This document shows, in pieces, positions 53,826-62,255 of a DNA stretch of 64,000 nt. The notes beneath the pieces were generated by a model. The model worked only from the letters and a program-made list of their open reading frames with translations. It did not search any database and had not been told where the DNA came from. Positions within the stretch are counted from its first letter, which is position 1; the number at the start of each line of letters is the position of its first letter. A program made the position numbers and the translations under genes. The DNA is from an uncultured Clostridia bacterium (GTDB taxonomy: Bacteria > Bacillota > Clostridia > Oscillospirales > Ruminococcaceae): positions 1-64,000 of the forward strand of contig CANQHA010000001.1 of assembly GCA_947623585.1 (NCBI GenBank), read 5' to 3'.

Positions 53826-54899
53826 ATGGAATATATAAAAAGAATGGTCGTCTGTCTGATATGCCTTGCTGCGATAGCGACCGTTATCTGCATAAATTTA
53901 CGAGCCGGCGACGTTGTCACAAACGCCAAAGCGGCAGTTCTTTTCGAGCCGGAGAGCGGCAGAATAGTTCACTCAAAGAACATGGACGTTAAGCTGCAAA
54001 TGGCGAGCACCACAAAAATAATGACCGCGGTTCTTACCCTTGAATCGGGCGGCATTGACGAACCTTTTACCGTCGATGAAAACGCCATAATGGTCGAGGG
54101 CTCGTCTATGGGGCTTCTTAAAGGCGATACCGTTACAAAGCGCACTCTTTGCTACGGTATGCTTCTTCCGAGCGGAAACGACGCCGCCAACGCCGCTGCC
54201 GTCGCCGTTTCGGGTAGCATAGATTCGTTCGTTGAGCTTATGAACAAAAAGGCCGCCGAGTTAGGGCTTTCATCAACTCATTTCGTGACCCCCTCGGGGC
54301 TTGACGACTTCACCGACGGTCACTATTCCACCGCGCTCGACATGGCAAAGCTGACGGCTTACGCCCTTAAAAACGAGGTCTTTCGCGAAATATGCTCGAC
54401 TACTTCGATCAGCCTCGATCTTGGCGGCAGAAGCGTTTGGCTCAACAACACCAACCGGCTTTTGAAAGAGTGCGACGGCGTTTACGGAGTTAAGACCGGC
54501 TTTACCGACAAGGCGGGCAGATGTCTTGTCACGGCCTGCCGTCGCGGCGGAGTCGATCTCATCTGCGTTACCCTCGGCGATTCAACCGACTGGATCGACC
54601 ACAAAGCCCTATATGAATACGGCTTCGCCTCGCTTGAGAGGGTCGATCTCGGCGGCGAGAGCTATAAGGTCGCAACGGCGTCGGCCGGCGGCTGCGTTGA
54701 GCTTTCTGCCGAAAAATTCAGCCTGACCCTTGAAAAAGGCAGTTCGGAAAGGATCGAGAAAAAGGTTATTCTTCCGCAGTTTTTATACTCTCCGATAAAC
54801 GTCGGAGACGTCTGCGGACAGATCGTATATTATCTTGACGGCGGCGTTATCCGCGTTTCTCCGCTGACTGTTTTGGGAGAACGTTTGCCCGCCGAATGA
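53826..54899 (+). CDS. D-alanyl-D-alanine carboxypeptidase (DacF/PBP5-like)
   Basis: A 357-residue S11 peptidase trimming the terminal D-Ala of peptidoglycan stems. A signal helix at residues 8-25 is followed by SxxK as S61-TT-K64 in MASTTKIMTAV, SGN in LLPSGNDAANA, KTG in YGVKTGFTDKAG, and a beta-rich C-terminal domain. ATG 53826 has GGAGG seven bases upstream; a TTG two codons earlier does not. Near ytfJ it is probably the sporulation-type DacF. Confidence 0.92.
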   Translation: MEYIKRMVVCLICLAAIATVICINLRAGDVVTNAKAAVLFEPESGRIVHSKNMDVKLQMASTTKIMTAVLTLESGGIDEPFTVDENAIMVEGSSMGLLKGDTVTKRTLCYGMLLPSGNDAANAAAVAVSGSIDSFVELMNKKAAELGLSSTHFVTPSGLDDFTDGHYSTALDMAKLTAYALKNEVFREICSTTSISLDLGGRSVWLNNTNRLLKECDGVYGVKTGFTDKAGRCLVTACRRGGVDLICVTLGDSTDWIDHKALYEYGFASLERVDLGGESYKVATASAGGCVELSAEKFSLTLEKGSSERIEKKVILPQFLYSPINVGDVCGQIVYYLDGGVIRVSPLTVLGERLPAE

Positions 54900-54916
54900 C
54901 GAAACGGTGTGACATA

Positions 54917-55684
54917 ATGGAATCAAGAATTCAGAAGATCATCAGCGAAAGCGGTTACTGCTCGCGGAGAAAGGCTGAACAGCTTATCGCCGCGGGCAGA
55001 GTGCGCGTAAACGGGCGGGTCTGCACGCCGGGCGACAAGGCTGACGCTTCACGCGACGTCATCAGTATCGACGGCGAGAACCTTGAAACAAGCGCAAAGC
55101 GCGAGCTCGTTTATTATATGCTCAACAAGCCCCGCGGCTATGTCACCACGACCTCGGACGAGCTTGAAAGGCGCTGCGTAATGGATCTCATGCAGGGCGT
55201 TTCCGAGCGCGTTTTTCCTGTCGGAAGGCTTGACAGAAACTCCGAGGGGCTGCTTCTTTTTACAAACGACGGCGATTTTGCAAACAGCATAACCCACCCG
55301 TCGGGCCACGTTTCAAAGACCTATCGCGTTACGGTTAGGCCCGATATAACCGAAGAGCAGCTTTCGCAGCTAAGCGGCGGTGTGATAATCGACGGTGAAA
55401 AAACGCTTCCCGCCTCGGTTTCGGTGCTCGTCAAGGAAGAGGGCAGGGTAGTGCTTCAGGTTACGATACGCGAGGGCAGAAACCGTCAGATAAGAAAAAT
55501 GTGCGAAGCCGTCGGGCTTGAAGTCGCACGCTTAAAAAGGATATCAATAGGCCCATTAAAGCTCGGGATGCTCAAGCCCGGCGAATACCGAAGCCTCACC
55601 CCGAAAGAACTCTCCGCGATTCGCGGAAGCATTAAGAAAGGCGATGTTTTGAATGCTTCAGATAATAAAAAAAGACGGCGTTAA
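54917..55684 (+). CDS. rluB: Ribosomal large-subunit pseudouridine synthase RluB-like
   Basis: A 255-residue enzyme with an N-terminal S4 RNA-binding domain (RIQKIISESGYCSRRKAEQL) and a RsuA/RluB catalytic domain. The active-site Asp lies in GRLDRNSEGLLLFTNDGD and the signature EGRNRQIRKMCEAVGL is present. It would modify 23S rRNA. ATG 54917 is preferred to one 21 bases upstream, though its SD (GGTG) is weak. The 3' end overlaps the next ORF by 32 bases. Confidence 0.9.
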   Translation: MESRIQKIISESGYCSRRKAEQLIAAGRVRVNGRVCTPGDKADASRDVISIDGENLETSAKRELVYYMLNKPRGYVTTTSDELERRCVMDLMQGVSERVFPVGRLDRNSEGLLLFTNDGDFANSITHPSGHVSKTYRVTVRPDITEEQLSQLSGGVIIDGEKTLPASVSVLVKEEGRVVLQVTIREGRNRQIRKMCEAVGLEVARLKRISIGPLKLGMLKPGEYRSLTPKELSAIRGSIKKGDVLNASDNKKRRR

Positions 55685-56033
55685 AGGATATGAAAATATC
55701 CTCCGCGAGCTTTGCCTTGAAAACGACGAAAGCGTCAGCGTTTCTGAGGCTTTGAACGGCGGAAAAGCCGACGGCTTCGGGATATACAAGTTAGAGCCCG
55801 ATCTCATCACGGTATATAAGATATCCGATAATAACGATCTTATGCTCGCCGACGGAATACTTCGCAGCATACTTTTTCTTGCGGCATCAAGAGGCGTTGA
55901 GAAAGCGGTCTTTGAGAACGACTCTCCCGATATTGCCAAAAAGCTCGGGCTGATAAAGTCGGGCAATATCCTCGAGCCGATATCCGACATTTTCGGCGGC
56001 TGCGAAAGCTGCAAAGCAAATGCAATAACTTAA
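55653..56033 (+). CDS. GNAT-like small protein, unknown
   Basis: A 126-residue protein starting MLQIIKKDGVKGYENILREL. The centre (LMLADGILRSILFLAASRGV) and IAKKLGLIKSGNI recall a minimal GNAT acyltransferase fold in which one strand pair and the CoA-binding helix are kept. It ends with a CESC pair. The start lies 32 bases inside rluB, preceded by AAAGGCGATGTTTTGA, so translation is probably coupled. No function assigned. Confidence 0.6.
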   Translation: MLQIIKKDGVKGYENILRELCLENDESVSVSEALNGGKADGFGIYKLEPDLITVYKISDNNDLMLADGILRSILFLAASRGVEKAVFENDSPDIAKKLGLIKSGNILEPISDIFGGCESCKANAIT

Positions 56034-56055
56034 TCAAATCTTAATGTTTTTTCTA

Positions 56056-56084
56056 TTGATTCTTAATCGACATGACTGTATAAT
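56056..56084 (+). promoter_or_regulatory. Promoter of the membrane-protein pair at 56101
   Basis: TTGATT at 56056-56061, 17 bases, then TATAAT at 56079-56084. The leader to the ATG at 56101 is only about ten bases. Confidence 0.72.
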
Positions 56085-56100
56085 CTAAGGCGGGCGTTGA

Positions 56101-56628
56101 ATGAAAAAGCTGAGTTTTCAGATAGCTTTCGGCGGAATAGTCACGGCGCTGTGCATAATTTTGATGTTTTCGGTCGGGCTGTTTCCGGTGCTTGTTTACG
56201 TTTTTCCGATGCTTTCGAGCATACTTATTTCGATGCTTTCATATGAATGCGGTACAAAAACCGCCGTCGTTTCATATGCAAGCGTATCGCTTCTTTCGCT
56301 GATCCTTTCGCCCGATAAGGAATCGGCGCTGCTGTTTTTATCCTTTTTCGGCTATTATCCTATCCTCTGCAAATATATCGACAGGCTGAAAAGCGCCGTT
56401 TTAAGGTGGCTATCGAGGCTTTTGATCTTCAACGCCGCGATGATAGCAAGCTATTTTGTGCTGTCGAGAATTTTCACGGCGGTAACTCTTGACGATTTCG
56501 GAAAATGGACCGCGCCGATACTTCTTGCGCTCGGAAACTTGACGGTCATCGTCTATGATTTAGCGCTGAGAAACGTTTCAAATCTTTATGTTAAAAAGCT
56601 GCGGAAGGTCATCTTCAAAAGGAAGTGA
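56101..56628 (+). CDS. Integral membrane protein, ECF S-component-like
   Basis: A 175-residue protein with five or six hydrophobic helices and few charges. The start KKLSFQIAFGGIVTALCIIL with GG and small residues in the first helix recalls S components of ECF vitamin transporters, but length and motifs do not decide it. It has its own promoter with a very short leader. The next gene follows after 19 bases. Not recognised beyond topology. Confidence 0.6.
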   Translation: MKKLSFQIAFGGIVTALCIILMFSVGLFPVLVYVFPMLSSILISMLSYECGTKTAVVSYASVSLLSLILSPDKESALLFLSFFGYYPILCKYIDRLKSAVLRWLSRLLIFNAAMIASYFVLSRIFTAVTLDDFGKWTAPILLALGNLTVIVYDLALRNVSNLYVKKLRKVIFKRK

Positions 56629-56647
56629 CCTCTCAAAAGGTGATAAG

Positions 56648-57361
56648 ATGAACAATAAGCAAAAAAACGCGGTCAAGGTCGCCGCCGTTTTGATATTCAT
56701 AGCGGTTATCGTCGGTCTGACGGCGCTTTGCTGGCCGATAGTCTCAATGCTGACGAGCAGCGAGGGACGAGATAGGCTCGAAGCGCTTGTGAACGACAAT
56801 CTGATGCTCGGCGTTGTGGTATTCATGTTTCTTCAGGTGCTTCAGATAGTCGTCGCGCTGATACCCGGCGCGGTGGTCCAGATTTTAAGCGGAGTTTTGT
56901 TCGGCGGCTTCTGGGGGAGCGTTTTATGCATAGTCGGAACGCTTTTAGGCGAAATGATAGTTTTTTACGCCGTCAAAAAGCTGGGTATGCCGATAGTCGA
57001 GGCGCTGTTTGACCCCAAGGGCATAAAAAAGCTGAGCTTTTTGCAGGATACAAAAAAGGTCGAGCTCGCGGTGTTCATTCTCTATTTAATACCGGTCATG
57101 CCGAAAGACGCGCTGACATACATCGCCCCTTTAACGAGAATAAAACCGACGACCTTTTTTGTTCTTTCAATAGTTGCGCGAGCGCCCTCGATGATAGTTT
57201 CGATAGTTTTCGGCTCAAGCCTCGGAAACGGCAACGTTTTCATCGCGGTGCTGATGTTTGCGATCGTCGCCGTCGCCGGAGTTTTCGGAATACTTTATAA
57301 AGACCGAATAATCGGCTTCTTTAAGAACGCAAGGAAATCCCGTTCGGACAAAAGGATTTAA
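56648..57361 (+). CDS. TVP38/TMEM64 (DedA-related) membrane protein
   Basis: A 237-residue, about six-helix protein with the family core: PGAVVQILSGVLFGGFWGS, GTLLGEMIVFY and IPVMPKDALTYIAP. This is a VTT-domain protein. Relatives act in lipid scrambling, including of undecaprenyl phosphate (DedA), but this subfamily is uncharacterised. ATG 56648 follows AAAAGGTGAT. Confidence 0.85.
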   Translation: MNNKQKNAVKVAAVLIFIAVIVGLTALCWPIVSMLTSSEGRDRLEALVNDNLMLGVVVFMFLQVLQIVVALIPGAVVQILSGVLFGGFWGSVLCIVGTLLGEMIVFYAVKKLGMPIVEALFDPKGIKKLSFLQDTKKVELAVFILYLIPVMPKDALTYIAPLTRIKPTTFFVLSIVARAPSMIVSIVFGSSLGNGNVFIAVLMFAIVAVAGVFGILYKDRIIGFFKNARKSRSDKRI

Positions 57362-57376
57362 AACAAGCGTAAAACC

Positions 57377-57415
57377 GGGCTTTTGCCGCTTAATTCGGCG
57401 AAAGTCTGTTTTTTT
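57377..57415 (+). terminator. Terminator after the TVP38 gene
   Basis: GGGCTTTTGCCG (57377-57388) pairs along all 12 positions, with wobbles, to CGGCGAAAGTCT (57396-57407). A G and seven T follow. Confidence 0.78.
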
Positions 57416-57455
57416 GGAAACTTTCTTGCGGGAAAGATATTTTTCGCAAAAACTA

Positions 57456-57484
57456 TGGAAAAGCGCAAAAAACTGTGATATAAT
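57456..57484 (+). promoter_or_regulatory. Promoter of the GH115 gene, extended -10
   Basis: TATAAT at 57479-57484 is preceded by TGA, the extended -10 element. Seventeen bases upstream is a weak -35, TGGAAA at 57456-57461. Confidence 0.6.
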
Positions 57485-57517
57485 TTATTTAACATCTATC
57501 GGAACGGAGAGAAAAAT

Positions 57518-60478
57518 ATGAGCGAATTCGCAATTTTCGGAAAATTCGGAACTACTGACATTTTGGTTGAAAAATCCGCGTTCAAAGGCGTAAAGATGAT
57601 AGCCGATACCCACGCCGAAGACGTAGAGCTTGTCTGCGGAAAAAAGCCCGCCGTCGTTGAAAGCGTCGGCGACGTAAAATCAAAAAATGTCGTCGTCGCG
57701 GCAACGATAGGTTGCTCGGAGCTTCTTGAGCGGCTTGAAAAAAGCGGAAGAATAAACCTTGACGGCGTAAGGGGAAAGCGCGAGGTATATTCGCTTGAAA
57801 TACTCGAAAAGCCGTTTGACGAGCGCCCCGACGTTGAAAAAGCGCTTTTGATAGTCGGAAGCGACAAGCGCGGAACTATTTACGGCATATTCGAGCTTTC
57901 CGAGCGCGTCGGCGTTTCGCCCCTTGTCTATTGGGGAGACGTTCTGCCTCGCAAAAAGTCCGAGGTCAAAGTCGAATTAGAGGGCAAATTCGTCTCGAAA
58001 GAGCCCTCGGTCAGATATCGCGGCCTCTTTATCAACGACGATTGGCCGGCGTTCGGCGGCTGGAGCAAAAAGCGCTTCGGAGGCTATAACGCCAAAGCCT
58101 ACGACCACGTTTTCAAGCTGATTTTAAGGCTAAAAGGCAACTATCTCTGGCCCGCAATGTGGACCGGTCAGTTCTGGGACGACGGCCCGGGGCTTCTCAA
58201 CGCCGAGCTCGCCGATACATACGGCATAATCATCGGCGCTTCGCACCACGAGCCGATGTGCCGAGCCGGCGCCGAGTGGCAGCACATCTATAAAAAATAC
58301 GGCGACGACAACACTTGGAGCTTCATTTCAAACAAAGACGCCATCACCGAATTCTGGCGCGACGGCTTAAAGCGCAGCAAGAATTTTGAAAACCTCATCA
58401 CAATAGGCATGAGGGGCGAAAATGATTCGCTGCTTCTCGGCGAAAACGCCACCCTTGAGGATAACATCAACGTTCTGAGAAACGTTATCCTCACTCAGAA
58501 CGAGCTTATGAAAGAGGTCGTTGACCCCGAGCTTTCAAATATCCCGCGTATGCTCGCGCTTTACTATGAGGTCGAGGACTTCTATCACGGCGACAAAAAC
58601 ACCAAGGGCCTCAAAAACTGGGACGCGCTCGACGGCGTTACCCTGATGCTTTGCGACGACACCTACGGCAACCTGCGTTTTCTCCCCGACGAGACCGACC
58701 GCGAACACAACGGCGGCTTCGGAATGTATTATCACTACGACTTCCACGGCCCCTCGATCTCCTATGAGTGGATGAACACCAACCGCCTCTCAAAAACATG
58801 GGAGCAGATGACGATGGCATATGATTTCGGTATCCGCTACCTCTGGATAGTCAATTTAGGCGACATCAAGGGTCTCGAATATCCGCTTTGCTACTTCATG
58901 GCGCTCGCCTATGACTTTGAAAAATACGGCTCGACCGCAATAAACAGCGTCGAGAAGTTTGTCAAAAACTGGGTCAGGCAGCAATACGGCGACTGGCTCA
59001 GCGAGCGGCAGCTAAGCGACGTTTACGACGTTTTAAACGGCTACACCAAGTTCAACAACGCGCGCACGCCCGAATCTATGAACCAAAACATCTATTCTCC
59101 TGTGAGCTTCAGAGAGGGTGAGAGGGTCTATTCCGAGTGCGAGCAGATAATCTCGCTTGCCGAAAGGCTTTACAGCGAAGCCCCCAAGGAGATAAAGCCC
59201 TCGATCTTCTATGAGGTCTATTATCCCGCGGTCGCCTCGTTAAACTTCGTTTTAATGTCTATCGAGGCGGGTTGGAACACGTTTTACGCCTCTCGCGGAA
59301 GTCTTGCCGCGAACCGATATCTCGACTGCGTTAAAAAGCGCACAAAGCTCGACGCCGAGCTTAAAAAGCAGTTTGATGAAATGCTCGACGGAAAATGGGT
59401 GCATATGGCCGACTCGGCGCACCACGGTTTCAGAAGCTGGAACAACGAGGACTGGCGCTATCCGACAGTCAGCGAGGTCGTTCCGGTGTCGATGCCGAAA
59501 TCCTACGTTTCGTTCGCCGGAAGCGCAAAATATTCGATAGGAACGTTCTGGGTGTCGTCGCCGGTTCTCGAAAACCGCGAATTCATGCGCCCCGACGTTG
59601 ACAGCGTCGCCATTAACATCGAGACCGGAAGCTCGGCCGAGCTTGAATACGAAATAAAGTGCTCAAAGCCTTGGCTCAGCTTTGAGAGGCTTTCCGGTAC
59701 GCTCACCCCCGACGAGGGCATCGTCAGAATCGGCGTTAAGATCGACAGAAGCAAGCTGAGCGGCGACGATTGCGCCGACGTTGCGGTAAACTGCACCTTC
59801 AAGGGCGAGAAGGTCTACGACCCCGACGAGGAGATGTTTGACAAGCCCCTCGGAAAGACCTTTGCGAAGCTGAAAATTTACGCCGGCGGCAACTACAACT
59901 ACCCGCCGATGACCTATGTCGATACCGAGGGCTACGTCTCAATTGAGGCGAAGAATTACTGCAAAAAGACCGCTGCGGGCGGCGCTGAGTGGCTTGAAAT
60001 AGATCACCTTTCAAGGCTCGATACTCCGTCGCTCAAGGTTCTGCCCTTGACCTCAAAATATCTTGCCGACGGCGAGGACAGATATCTTTGCGAAAGCGTT
60101 CCGTCGGTCGAATATGCCTTTGCGCTTCAAAAAGCCGGAGAATACGAGGCGGAGTTCTATCTCGGAACAAGAAATCCGGTCGCGATCTATGCCGATCTTC
60201 GCTTCGGGCTTTCGGTGAACGGCGGAAAAACCGAGATAATTCACACCGTGCCCAAGGGTTATAAGCCCGGAATGCACGGCAGCCGCGAGTGGGGGAGCGA
60301 GGTGCTCGAAAAGGTAAGAAAGGTCAGGGCGAGAATAAGCGCTCAAAGCGGTCTCAACCGGCTTAAAGTCCTCGGCGGCGACCCCAACATTCTGCTCGAA
60401 AAGATAGTTATTTACCCCGTCGGGCATGAGCCGGAGAAAACCTACCTCGGCGCGCCCGAGAGCTACTATGTAAAGTAA
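57518..60478 (+). CDS. Glycoside hydrolase family 115, alpha-glucuronidase
   Basis: A 986-residue enzyme that removes (4-O-methyl)-glucuronic acid from xylan oligosaccharides. The family core is clear: RYRGLFINDDWPAFGGWSKK, LKGNYLWPAMWTGQFWDDGP, GASHHEPMCRAGAEW and MRGENDSLL. The C-terminal beta domains span about residues 690-986. It has no signal peptide, so it acts on imported oligosaccharides. It stands alone with its own promoter; no other xylanolytic genes are in the window. Composition is like its neighbours. Confidence 0.93.
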   Translation: MSEFAIFGKFGTTDILVEKSAFKGVKMIADTHAEDVELVCGKKPAVVESVGDVKSKNVVVAATIGCSELLERLEKSGRINLDGVRGKREVYSLEILEKPFDERPDVEKALLIVGSDKRGTIYGIFELSERVGVSPLVYWGDVLPRKKSEVKVELEGKFVSKEPSVRYRGLFINDDWPAFGGWSKKRFGGYNAKAYDHVFKLILRLKGNYLWPAMWTGQFWDDGPGLLNAELADTYGIIIGASHHEPMCRAGAEWQHIYKKYGDDNTWSFISNKDAITEFWRDGLKRSKNFENLITIGMRGENDSLLLGENATLEDNINVLRNVILTQNELMKEVVDPELSNIPRMLALYYEVEDFYHGDKNTKGLKNWDALDGVTLMLCDDTYGNLRFLPDETDREHNGGFGMYYHYDFHGPSISYEWMNTNRLSKTWEQMTMAYDFGIRYLWIVNLGDIKGLEYPLCYFMALAYDFEKYGSTAINSVEKFVKNWVRQQYGDWLSERQLSDVYDVLNGYTKFNNARTPESMNQNIYSPVSFREGERVYSECEQIISLAERLYSEAPKEIKPSIFYEVYYPAVASLNFVLMSIEAGWNTFYASRGSLAANRYLDCVKKRTKLDAELKKQFDEMLDGKWVHMADSAHHGFRSWNNEDWRYPTVSEVVPVSMPKSYVSFAGSAKYSIGTFWVSSPVLENREFMRPDVDSVAINIETGSSAELEYEIKCSKPWLSFERLSGTLTPDEGIVRIGVKIDRSKLSGDDCADVAVNCTFKGEKVYDPDEEMFDKPLGKTFAKLKIYAGGNYNYPPMTYVDTEGYVSIEAKNYCKKTAAGGAEWLEIDHLSRLDTPSLKVLPLTSKYLADGEDRYLCESVPSVEYAFALQKAGEYEAEFYLGTRNPVAIYADLRFGLSVNGGKTEIIHTVPKGYKPGMHGSREWGSEVLEKVRKVRARISAQSGLNRLKVLGGDPNILLEKIVIYPVGHEPEKTYLGAPESYYVK

Positions 60479-60506
60479 AAATACTTGACGCTTGGGAGAT
60501 GACAAA

Positions 60507-60959
60507 GTGGACCACAGACAGCTTGCGAAGAAACTTTTTTTAGAGGGCTGCAACTGTTCTCAGGCGGTATTCTGCGCCTTTTGCGACCTCACCGGGCTCG
60601 AGCGTGAGACCGCGCTGAAAATTTCGAGCGGTCTCGGCGGAGGGATATCTCGGCTTCGAGAAACCTGCGGAGCGATGAGCGGCATGGTGATGGCCGCAAG
60701 CGCGATATACGGCTATTCCGACGTTTCCGACCCGTCGTTAAAATCCGAGCATTACCGCCTCATACAGCGGCTTTGCAAGCGGTTTTGCGACGAGGCGGGT
60801 TCAATGCGCTGCGCCGAGCTTTTGGGGCTAAAAGGCCCCTCCGAGCCGAAATCTCCGAAAAGAACTAAGGAATTTTACGAGACCCGCCCCTGCCTTGGGC
60901 TTGTAGCGCTCGCCGCAGGAATCCTTGACGATTACATCGCGGAGCAGAAAAATGACTGA
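60507..60959 (+). CDS. C_GCAxxG_C_C family putative redox protein
   Basis: A 150-residue protein with the family Cys pattern: EGCNCSQAVFCAF, GGGISRLRETCGAMSGMVMA, and later cysteines in CKRFCDEAGSMRC and RPCLGLV. The family is thought to bind a metal or act in redox (split-Soret cytochrome-like) chemistry; unproven. GTG 60507 has GGGAG eight bases upstream. It overlaps the next gene by eight bases. Confidence 0.88.
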   Translation: MDHRQLAKKLFLEGCNCSQAVFCAFCDLTGLERETALKISSGLGGGISRLRETCGAMSGMVMAASAIYGYSDVSDPSLKSEHYRLIQRLCKRFCDEAGSMRCAELLGLKGPSEPKSPKRTKEFYETRPCLGLVALAAGILDDYIAEQKND

Positions 60960-61740
60960 TTATCAGCGCTTTGACGAGCTCACGTCCAAATCTTTGGGCG
61001 AGCTTCACGAGGACAACGGCGTCGGCACGCTTTCCGAGAAGTATCTTCACATCTTTCTGAAAAACTATTTCGAGCCGATGAAGGAGTGCCACGAAGTAAA
61101 GGTAGGTCGCTTTACAGCCGACATCTGCAACGGCACCCACATAACCGAGATACAAACTCGAAACATGAACGCCCTGCGCGAAAAGCTCGAGTATTATATG
61201 CTCGAGGGTTACGACGTCACCGTCGTCCACCCGATCGCGAAGATAAGAAAAATGATCTTTTTGGACGGCGAGAGCGGCGAGATAGTCAGAAAGCAGCGCT
61301 ATCGCCACGTCGGAAACATCTACGACGCGATCCCCGAGCTTTACAAGATCAAATATTTCCTCGATTGGGACAAGCTGACGGTCAGGCTGATATTTTTCGA
61401 CGTCGAGGAATACCGCGAGCTTTCCGGCGGGGGAGTATCGCCGAGCGGAAAGCGAAAAAAGCGCCGCTCGTCGCGGGTCGAGAGAATACCATTTGCGATA
61501 GGCGACTCGGTTATTCTTGACAATCCCGCGGATTACCTCGTTTTTTTGCCCGAGGGTCTTCCGAAAGAATTCACGTCTTCCGATTTTGCGGCCCGCGCCG
61601 GCATTTCAATTTCTTTGGCGAGCATGGCGCTTAACATTCTGAACTATTTAAAAACCGTCGAGCGAGGCGGCAGAGACGGCAGAAGCTATATTTACCGAGT
61701 GAACAGATATTTAACAGGCGATTTCGGCGAGGTTGAATGA
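60952..61740 (+). CDS. Putative PD-(D/E)XK nuclease-like protein with winged helix
   Basis: A 262-residue soluble protein. The first half shows LSEKYLHIFLKNYF, then HEVKVGRFTADICNG and HITEIQTRNM. The order Glu-helix, Asp, then Glu-x-Gln fits a PD-(D/E)XK core in which the usual Lys is Gln. A basic KRKKRRSSR linker leads to a C-terminal winged-helix-like region (FAARAGISISLASMALNILN). Nuclease activity is inferred from the pattern only. It overlaps the previous gene (ATGACTGA). I do not recognise a named family with certainty. Confidence 0.6.
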   Translation: MTDYQRFDELTSKSLGELHEDNGVGTLSEKYLHIFLKNYFEPMKECHEVKVGRFTADICNGTHITEIQTRNMNALREKLEYYMLEGYDVTVVHPIAKIRKMIFLDGESGEIVRKQRYRHVGNIYDAIPELYKIKYFLDWDKLTVRLIFFDVEEYRELSGGGVSPSGKRKKRRSSRVERIPFAIGDSVILDNPADYLVFLPEGLPKEFTSSDFAARAGISISLASMALNILNYLKTVERGGRDGRSYIYRVNRYLTGDFGEVE

Positions 61741-61785
61741 CTTCGCCGATTTTTTATGCCTTTAAAAATTTTTTTGAATTTCCTA

Positions 61786-61814
61786 TTGACAACGTAACAA
61801 TGTTATGTTACACT
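61786..61814 (+). promoter_or_regulatory. Promoter of the DUF4004-bactofilin operon
   Basis: TTGACA at 61786-61791, 17 bases, then TACACT at 61809-61814. Both hexamers are embedded in or next to GTAACA/TGTTAC repeats. Confidence 0.8.
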
Positions 61815-61834
61815 GATGACAGTAACATTGTTAC
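61794..61834 (+). promoter_or_regulatory. Twin operator GTAACAwTGTTAC
   Basis: Two copies of a 13-bp inverted repeat: GTAACAATGTTAT (61794-61806) between the -35 and -10 boxes, and GTAACATTGTTAC (61822-61834) just downstream of the -10. Their centres are 28 bases apart. The HTH protein encoded next is the obvious candidate to bind them. Confidence 0.65.
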
Positions 61835-61857
61835 GCTTAACGGAACGGAGGTGCAAA

Positions 61858-62253
61858 ATGTCAGACCTGATATCCAAAAAAGAGCTTTTGGAAAAGTACG
61901 GTATCTCCTACGGAACGCTTTACCGCTGGAAGCGCATGGGGCTGATTCCGGAGGACTGGCTCGTAAAAATGTCGACGTTTACGGGGCAGGAGACCTTTTT
62001 CAACCGAGAGCTCATCTGCAAGAGGGTAGAGGAGATACTCTCGAAAAAAGAAGTTTCGTCGCTCGGAGACATTCAAAAGGAGCTCGGCAAAAAAACCGAC
62101 GGGCTTCCGAAGCTGAGAATAGTGACCGCGGCGGGCGACAAGCTGTTTTATCTTTCCGATGTTCGCGACGTAATACTTCACATCGGCGGCAAAAGCATAA
62201 GTCTAATAGAAGAGATCGGCAAAAAAGCAAACGAAAATTCAGAGGAGGAATAA
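61858..62253 (+). CDS. DUF4004 protein (YhbD-like), MerR-like helix-turn-helix
   Basis: A 131-residue protein beginning SKKELLEKYGISYGTLYRWK and RMGLIPEDW, a MerR-like helix-turn-helix, followed by a helical and beta C-terminal part. It matches DUF4004/YhbD of Bacillus, which lies beside bactofilin genes yhbE and yhbF. ATG 61858 has GGAGG upstream. Probably the regulator of its own operon (inference from the operators). Two bases separate it from the bactofilin gene. Confidence 0.83.
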   Translation: MSDLISKKELLEKYGISYGTLYRWKRMGLIPEDWLVKMSTFTGQETFFNRELICKRVEEILSKKEVSSLGDIQKELGKKTDGLPKLRIVTAAGDKLFYLSDVRDVILHIGGKSISLIEEIGKKANENSEEE

Positions 62254-62255
62254 AA

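Noticed and set aside
61737-62255. N-terminal extension of the bactofilin frame
   Set aside because: It overlaps the DUF4004 gene; ATG 62256 follows a perfect SD.
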